Origin: Candidatus Undinarchaeales archaeon
Lineage (GTDB): Archaea > SpSt-1190 > JASMDC01
Reading direction: 5' to 3'
Length of the DNA stretch: 64,000 nucleotides
NCBI GenBank assembly: GCA_030753015.1
Contig: JASMDC010000013.1
Coordinates: 25,216-89,215 of the forward strand
In this document: positions 59,219-64,000 of the stretch, one piece after another
How the letters are laid out: each line of letters begins with the position of its first letter
How positions within the stretch are numbered: the first letter of the stretch is position 1
Program-made: the position numbers and the translations under genes
Notes under the pieces: model-generated
What the model was told of the DNA's origin: nothing
The model's database searches: none
What the model saw: only the letters and a program-made list of their open reading frames with translations

Positions 59219-61483
59219 CTAACCTTCACGCGGCAGAACGCGCCACGCGGCAAGGTAGCAGCACCCGGCCACCGCGAGCGCCCATCGGAAGCCGATGACC
59301 ATCCCCAGTTCCTGCGCTGCGAGGGAGCCAACGACCGAGGCAGCACCGTTGAGGGCCCATGCCACCGGTACGGCGTTCCCACCGATGCGAGCGAGCCCTG
59401 TCGGGAACGGCACCCCCATGAGAAGGCCCAAGGGTGCCACGAGGGCAACGACGGCCATCGATCGTTGTAGTCTATCTAGAGCGAGAGCGCTCGGGATCAG
59501 GACGTCCAGGAGGATAGGGGACGCGATGCAGAGGATGCCCAGGGCAGCTATTGCCCGGGAGGGATCGGCCAGTCGCGAGGAGAGGAGGGCTCCCAGACCG
59601 GATGAGGCGAGCAGTGCGGCAAGTGTCACTGAGAGGGTGGCAGTGGGAGAGTCAAGGAGCGGTAAGAGTCGATGGATGAGGGCTATCTCCACGGTCATGT
59701 ACGCGAGACCTACCAGCGAGAAGTATAAGGGCACGTTGCGCGGGACCTCTGCAATCTGTCCCTTGAGCGGGAGGACCACCAGGACGAGTGCCAGGACGAG
59801 TGCTTGTACGAGCATCAGCGGTACTATGAAGCCGCCCTCGATGAGCGGTTCCCAGCTCCCACCTCCGCGGTAGAGGTCGCCCGTCCGAGAGAAGCGGAAG
59901 AATTGAGCGAAGAACGGCCGGTCGTCCGAGGCAGGTCGGACGTCGAAGGCATGTCCGGCCAGTGTCCTCCCGGTGTCGGTGACAACGCCGTGGATATCGC
60001 GGAAGAGCAGCCCCTCCCCGCCACCAGGGAACGCAACGGGGCACCCGCGCTCATCGCATCGTGAGCGGATGCGTTCCAGCAGCTCGGTGGGGAGCGGGTT
60101 CGGGGAGACCACGATCGTGTATGTGGAGTAGGACGTGAACACAGCGATGTGGGACTCCAGTGCTGCGACACCCCGGTCCCGAAGGGCCGCTGCGAGTGTG
60201 GACACGAGCTTGACGCTGTCCCGGGGCACGGGGTGGAGGTAGCGTGTGACCACCAGAAGACCGCCAGGTCGGAGGGCGGCCAGGGCCGCGCCCAAACCCT
60301 CGGTCGTGAGCAGCTCGTCGGCCTCGAGGGTCGCCAGACCGGCGGACGAGACGAACGCCCGCCCCCCCTGGGTGAGGAGGATGAGGTCGAACGCTCTGGG
60401 GGAGCGGGCAAGGAAGGGTCGGGGTGTGTCGGCGGCCAGGGACACACGGGGATCGCCGGTGAGGTATCTCTCCTGGATTGTCCTGAGAATGGGATCGGGC
60501 TCCACTGCGGTCACCGATGAGGCACCGGCATGGAGAGCGAGCGCGATATCGAGGCCCGCACCGGGCCGCAGGACAAGCACGTCTCCCGGACGTGTAGGAA
60601 GGGGGACGACAGGGGGCAGGCATGCGGTGAAAGCAAGCTCGTCGCCCGGCACACCGCCCACGGCCTCGCCGTCGACGTACACCCCCAGCTGGGGCGGGAC
60701 GGGTACAGGGCAGTTCAGGCTCATCCCCGGTGCGAACCGCAGGGGCGAGCCGCCGTCAGGACGGGTGGCATTGAGCACGTCGATCCGGCTCGAGGGGCCC
60801 CACTCAGTGGACACCAGACGGGCCGCATCATAGTTGAGGTCGTGCTCCAGGCCCTTGTAGGGCGAGAGTGGGACGGCCATCCCGGGTCCAGCTAGAGCGA
60901 CCACCAGGGCGAGCGCCATGATAAGGCCAGGCATTGCTGCGCTCCGGTCGCGTGCCAGGAGCGGGGCCGCAAGGGAGCCGGCGAGAGCCGCGACAAGGGG
61001 TACGGCGGGACCGCCCAAGGCGGACGCCGCCAGGCAACCGAGGGACGCACCGAGCATGTCCGCCAGGTACACGCGCCATGGCCGACCGTGAGAGAGCGCG
61101 TAGGCAGTGCCCGTGCACATACCAGCGCACAAGAAGGGCAGTGCGATGAACAGATAATAGAGAGGGACGAGCCAGAGTTGCTGATGAGTGAGCACGAGGC
61201 TATAGGGATCGATGGGCGATAGGGCCGCGAGCATGAAGGCGGACGCCGCCGATGCCGCGAAGAGGGCAGGCCACGCGGCCAGGCGCTCGGGCGTCACCAG
61301 TCGGCGACGGATGGAGAGGAGCGTACCGGAGGCGGCGATGCCCATGACGGCACAGCCTACGACCATGACGGCGAAGTGGTGCCACAGTGACACCGAGAGC
61401 ACGCGGGTCAGCGACACCTCGAGGAAGAGGGCCGCTGCCGAGAGGAGCGCGATACCCCCCAGGTCGCGTGGGCGCAGGTCCAT
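59219..61483 (-). CDS. Polytopic membrane protein fused to spermidine-synthase-like domain
   Basis: 754 residues. About six N-terminal helices (ALLSAAALFLEVSLTRVLSV start), a central soluble Rossmann-like domain with VLVLRPGAGLDIALALHAGA and VTAVEPDPI resembling the SAM-fold of spermidine synthases, then about seven C-terminal helices (MTVEIALIHRLLPLLDSPTA). This layout is known in prokaryotes as fused MFS/spermidine-synthase-like proteins; whether it makes polyamines is unknown, and the usual GGGDG motif is altered to RPGAG. Very high G+C. ATG 61483. Same strand as, but with its own spacing from, the KaiC cluster. Confidence 0.8.
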   Translation of the reverse strand: MDLRPRDLGGIALLSAAALFLEVSLTRVLSVSLWHHFAVMVVGCAVMGIAASGTLLSIRRRLVTPERLAAWPALFAASAASAFMLAALSPIDPYSLVLTHQQLWLVPLYYLFIALPFLCAGMCTGTAYALSHGRPWRVYLADMLGASLGCLAASALGGPAVPLVAALAGSLAAPLLARDRSAAMPGLIMALALVVALAGPGMAVPLSPYKGLEHDLNYDAARLVSTEWGPSSRIDVLNATRPDGGSPLRFAPGMSLNCPVPVPPQLGVYVDGEAVGGVPGDELAFTACLPPVVPLPTRPGDVLVLRPGAGLDIALALHAGASSVTAVEPDPILRTIQERYLTGDPRVSLAADTPRPFLARSPRAFDLILLTQGGRAFVSSAGLATLEADELLTTEGLGAALAALRPGGLLVVTRYLHPVPRDSVKLVSTLAAALRDRGVAALESHIAVFTSYSTYTIVVSPNPLPTELLERIRSRCDERGCPVAFPGGGEGLLFRDIHGVVTDTGRTLAGHAFDVRPASDDRPFFAQFFRFSRTGDLYRGGGSWEPLIEGGFIVPLMLVQALVLALVLVVLPLKGQIAEVPRNVPLYFSLVGLAYMTVEIALIHRLLPLLDSPTATLSVTLAALLASSGLGALLSSRLADPSRAIAALGILCIASPILLDVLIPSALALDRLQRSMAVVALVAPLGLLMGVPFPTGLARIGGNAVPVAWALNGAASVVGSLAAQELGMVIGFRWALAVAGCCYLAAWRVLPREG

Positions 61484-61569
61484 CGCAGGTACCGGGCGCT
61501 CTCAGGAATTAAAAGGTTTGGGCGAGCGCGGGACGGTCCACGACGCGGGCACGAAAGAATAAGGGGGAC

Positions 61570-61668
61570 CTAGAACTCCTCGAACAGGAGCTTCTTGAGG
61601 ATACCAAGGATTAGAATGACAACCCCGATGAGGAGGCCGAGAAGGATATCGGGCACAGAGATGCTCAT
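61570..61668 (-). CDS. 32-aa single-helix membrane peptide
   Basis: Frame MSISVPDILLGL, helix LIGVVILILGIL, tail KKLLFEEF. ATG 61668 (an in-frame ATG at 61692 lies within the promoter). It shares the AT-rich promoter around 61698-61708 with the divergent M50-like protease. A coding role is supported by the clean helix-plus-basic-tail design and promoter position only; it is too short for statistics. Confidence 0.5.
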   Translation of the reverse strand: MSISVPDILLGLLIGVVILILGILKKLLFEEF

Positions 61669-61697
61669 ACCAACCGAGAGAAGATGTGGCATTGATG

Positions 61698-61708
61698 ATT
61701 TATATTAT
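61698..61708. promoter_or_regulatory. Shared AT-rich promoter of the micropeptide and M50-like protease
   Basis: ATTTATATTAT; its centre is about 27 nt before ATG 61731 on the plus strand and about 33 nt before ATG 61668 on the minus strand. It supports the short protease start and rules out the frame beginning at 61686. Confidence 0.5.
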
Positions 61709-61730
61709 ATCCGCAAGGATAGACCGCACC

Positions 61731-62393
61731 ATGGGCATCCTCAGGAACCTCCTTGCCGTGCTTCTCATTCCCCTCTGTGCCGGGTACACACTAGCCCTGA
61801 TCGATGTCGTCCGTTCCCTGATCAGGATCTCACCGCGTTCGGTGTCCTTCCTGGTCGGGATGGGATTCTTCCTCCTCCACCGGAGGCTCGCCGCACGCAT
61901 CGGTGGTGCCAAGAAGCAGGGCTTCGCAGAGGTGTTCGAGCACGAGCTCACGCACACGGTCGTCGCATGGCTCATGGGCTCCGAGGTGACAGAGTTCCAG
62001 GCGACGGATAAGAAGGGAGGACACATCGCCCACACGCATACGAACTTCATCATCACGCTCGCCCCCTACTTCCTCCCCACCGTCACGGTGCTCGTGCTCA
62101 TGATGGCCCCTGTCATCAAGGACGAGTACAGTCTCTACGTCGTGTTCTTCGCGGGATTCACGTACTGCTACCATCTCCTGTCGACCTGGCACGAGTTCTC
62201 CTTCCACCAGCCCGACATCGAGAAGAGCGGCAAGTTCTTCTCGGTGGTGTTCCTCTATCTCATGAACGTTGTGTTCGTGGGCATCGTACTACAATTCGTC
62301 GACTCGGGGAACTCGACGGTGCTAACCTTCCTGCTCGACGGCCTCAGCCAGAGCCTGACCCTCGTGGTCTCTGCGCTCTCACGCCTCATGTAG
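61731..62393 (+). CDS. M50-like intramembrane/membrane metalloprotease
   Basis: 220 residues with about five hydrophobic segments. Zinc motif HELTH (His71, Glu72, His75) in FEHELTHTVVAWLMG, then EFQATDKKGGHIAH and NFIITLAPYFLPT, then QPDIEKSG providing a likely third metal ligand Asp; this series matches M50B-like proteases. Such enzymes cut membrane helices or surface-protein anchors. It is divergent from a 32-residue membrane peptide and convergent with a secreted protein, either of which may be a partner. Substrate unknown. Confidence 0.82.
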   Translation: MGILRNLLAVLLIPLCAGYTLALIDVVRSLIRISPRSVSFLVGMGFFLLHRRLAARIGGAKKQGFAEVFEHELTHTVVAWLMGSEVTEFQATDKKGGHIAHTHTNFIITLAPYFLPTVTVLVLMMAPVIKDEYSLYVVFFAGFTYCYHLLSTWHEFSFHQPDIEKSGKFFSVVFLYLMNVVFVGIVLQFVDSGNSTVLTFLLDGLSQSLTLVVSALSRLM

Positions 62394-62400
62394 GGTCCGT

Positions 62401-62898
62401 CTAGGGACCTAGTTGCGGGTTGGACTCGCCGACTAGCTCACCCGGGGGCATGTCGCCCGTGCCGATGGCGAGTTCCTCGCCCTTTCCGAGCTTCCGGACC
62501 TCGGTACCATCACTGTGCGGGCACCAGTTCTCATCGAAGGCGCCCTCGAGCTTGACCTCCCATCCAGAGGCACCATCCTCGAATGAGGGATTGGTAATGT
62601 GGTTGAAGGGATCAGGGAGCTCCGTGCAGTCAGGAGGGACGCACATCTCGTCCACGGGTGTATCGGTGCAGTCGGGCGGGACGCACAGATCCTCCTCGTC
62701 GGATTCATCGGGTGTGGCCGTCGGCATGGGTGTGATGACCGGAGGCTGTTCGGTCGGGAGCGGCGTGAGGATCTGCGGCGAATCCGTCGGGAGCGGCGTG
62801 ATGACCGGAATCGTCGGGGTGGGTTCGATCGTCGGTTCTGCCACCGTCAGGAGCGATACCACCAGGAATAATGCGAACAGGGTCCTATGCCTTCTCAT
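62401..62898 (-). CDS. Small secreted Cys/Pro protein, 165 aa
   Basis: ATG 62898 chosen (TATA-like AATATAAACC at about 62921-62930; the GTG at 62904 is less likely). Signal peptide (LFALFLVVSLLTVAE), Thr-Pro spacer built from ITPLPTxxP repeats, then two copies of CVPPDCT, then a segment NPSFEDGASGWEVK that is the start of a carbohydrate-binding-like jelly roll (N-P-[SD]-F-E-x-G). The protein stops about 55 residues later, so that domain is probably truncated. Confidence 0.78.
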   Translation of the reverse strand: MRRHRTLFALFLVVSLLTVAEPTIEPTPTIPVITPLPTDSPQILTPLPTEQPPVITPMPTATPDESDEEDLCVPPDCTDTPVDEMCVPPDCTELPDPFNHITNPSFEDGASGWEVKLEGAFDENWCPHSDGTEVRKLGKGEELAIGTGDMPPGELVGESNPQLGP

Positions 62899-63015
62899 AA
62901 ACACTTTTCTCCAATGGATGGTTTATATTGGTATTGCACCCGTAAAATAGAGGTCACCGGGGGCCGGTCCGCTTCGACTCCTGGATGGAACGACGATGCT
63001 TGTGGGGAGTCTCTG

Positions 63016-64000
63016 TCATCCTTGGCGACTGTCACCCCACCTATCGCAGTCAGCCCCACACGTGCCATCGTCCTCGAACGGAAACGAGCATATGCTGTCA
63101 CCACAAATCGCGCAGTCAACCAGACACCTGTGCACGCTCTCGAACGGCACCGAGCATGTGCCGTCACCGCAAATAAATTCCAACGTAGACCCGGCGCGTT
63201 TCACGGTCTGGCGATATCCCTTCATACGCCCATCATCATCGTAGCTTATGTCCGTGATGTCGGTCTCGCCCACATCTTCGGAATCGGTTGTATCCTCTAT
63301 TTGGACGCTCGTCACCTTGCCATCATCATCGTAGCTGATCGTGACGGTTATCTCTCTCGTACCCCCTTCATCGGTCACTTCCGTGTACGTGTATCCCGTC
63401 ACTCGGCCCTCGTCATCATAATGGATGTCGGTGACAGTTGTCTCGTCCAGGTCTATTCCACCGGTCACGGTGGTCTCGCGGATCTCCATCACCTCACCGA
63501 GGGAGCCATATTCGATGAAGGTTTCCCTGGTGAATTCCTCCTCCGAGCCCTCGTAGTTTTTGGTAGTGGTCGTTCTCGTCGCCGAGAGCCTACCATAGTA
63601 GTCATACGTGCGTTCCTCATTTTCGATGGTCACCTGCGGGTAGCTCCCCAGGGGCAACAGATCGAGGCCGATCAGGGTGTTACGCCATCCCCGCGCCACG
63701 GAAGCATTCCCGAAGTGGGACTCGATGGAAGTGTACCGCTCGTCCAGGTTCTCACGGAGGTCTGTGTCGTGCACATCCTGGTTCGAGCCGCGGAACTCTG
63801 CCTCTTTCCTCTCCATCAACGCCGACCTGACAGTGTCGTCGGAGGGCCCGGATAGGGTCCCTTTGTCCCATCGCCTGATGCAGAACTTCATGCACGCCTC
63901 AGCCTCTCCCTGCCCCTTGCACTGCTCCCGACAGAGGGTGATGGGATCTGGACCGGATGGTTCCGGCGGTGCCCTGTCGCACACCCTACCGCATGTGTCG
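63016..64000 (-). CDS. Cys-rich YD-repeat protein, N-terminus off the window (partial)
   Basis: The frame is open to the right edge; a GTG at 63984 is not necessarily the start because the frame continues upstream (DTCGRVCDRAP...). Visible: a Cys cluster (CREQC, CMKFC), a helical segment, then four or more YD-type repeats (YYGRLSATRTT, YDDEGRVTGYTYTE, YDDDGKVTSVQIED, YDDDGRMKGYRQTV) of the kind found in Rhs/teneurin proteins, and two C-terminal CGDGTC/CGDSIC modules ending in DC. Surface protein. The N-terminus and any signal peptide lie beyond the window. Confidence 0.82.
   Translation of the reverse strand, partial: DTCGRVCDRAPPEPSGPDPITLCREQCKGQGEAEACMKFCIRRWDKGTLSGPSDDTVRSALMERKEAEFRGSNQDVHDTDLRENLDERYTSIESHFGNASVARGWRNTLIGLDLLPLGSYPQVTIENEERTYDYYGRLSATRTTTTKNYEGSEEEFTRETFIEYGSLGEVMEIRETTVTGGIDLDETTVTDIHYDDEGRVTGYTYTEVTDEGGTREITVTISYDDDGKVTSVQIEDTTDSEDVGETDITDISYDDDGRMKGYRQTVKRAGSTLEFICGDGTCSVPFESVHRCLVDCAICGDSICSFPFEDDGTCGADCDRWGDSRQG

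Noticed and set aside
1-64000. Integrase, Cas, restriction-modification or known defence genes
   Set aside because: I looked for tyrosine/serine recombinase, Cas, methylase/endonuclease and other familiar defence motifs on both strands and saw none; the DUF4143-type ATPase and HipA-like kinase are the nearest candidates and are not established defence genes.

Overview
The window is from an archaeon. Evidence: an ABCE1/RLI ribosome-recycling ATPase, an archaeal NadM-type NMN adenylyltransferase, a tRNA with a bulge-helix-bulge intron, TATA boxes about 26 nt before many start codons (mostly leaderless genes), a type IV pilin-like gene, and archaeal KaiC-family ATPases. G+C is high. A tRNA-Ile with a UAU anticodon, giant secreted Cys-containing proteins and many unrecognised proteins point to an uncultivated lineage. 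I cannot place it further; a methanogenesis-marker-2-like gene does not by itself prove methanogenesis.

Layout. 1-6872 is one uninterrupted minus-strand frame of at least 2290 codons running off the left edge (giant secreted protein). 6.9-9.6 kb: marker-2 protein divergent from two Lrp/AsnC regulators, then a pilin-like protein. 9.6-11.8 kb: dihydrolipoamide dehydrogenase, a TnpB remnant and the intron-containing tRNA. 11.9-15.3 kb: an anchored surface protein and a tandem flavodoxin-fold Fe-S protein. 15.3-17.8 kb: a segment bounded by tRNA-Gly and a copy of its 3' end, holding an IS1634-like insertion sequence. 17.8-26.6 kb: mostly unrecognised membrane proteins, an HTH protein, twin metallophosphoesterases and a methyltransferase. 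26.6-32.1 kb: HipA-like kinase, aminotransferase, NadM, KH protein and RLI. 32.1-40.3 kb: an IS481-like element and a giant gingipain-type (C25) membrane protein, bracketed by two copies of the RLI gene tail. 40.3-49.5 kb: surface proteins, a lipoprotein, a coiled-coil protein and a membrane protein/zinc-ribbon pair. 49.5-51.9 kb: an HTH protein, a 96-bp tandem repeat array, twin operators and an AAA ATPase. 52.0-59.2 kb: a seven-gene KaiC signalling cluster. 59.2-64 kb: a polytopic synthase-like protein, a 32-aa membrane peptide divergent from an M50-like protease, and two secreted proteins.

How parts may work together. The KaiC cluster joins an extracellular Cache sensor, a PAS protein, three KaiC proteins with intact P-loops and two RecA-like proteins that seem to have lost theirs, so it looks like a complete signalling pathway with no histidine kinase. 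Several proteins share one plan (signal peptide, large Cys/beta ectodomain, one C-terminal membrane helix, short tail) and probably build the cell surface. The two direct-repeat-bracketed segments look like insertions. The AAA ATPase with its twin palindromes and repeat array is a self-contained, tightly regulated locus of unknown job.
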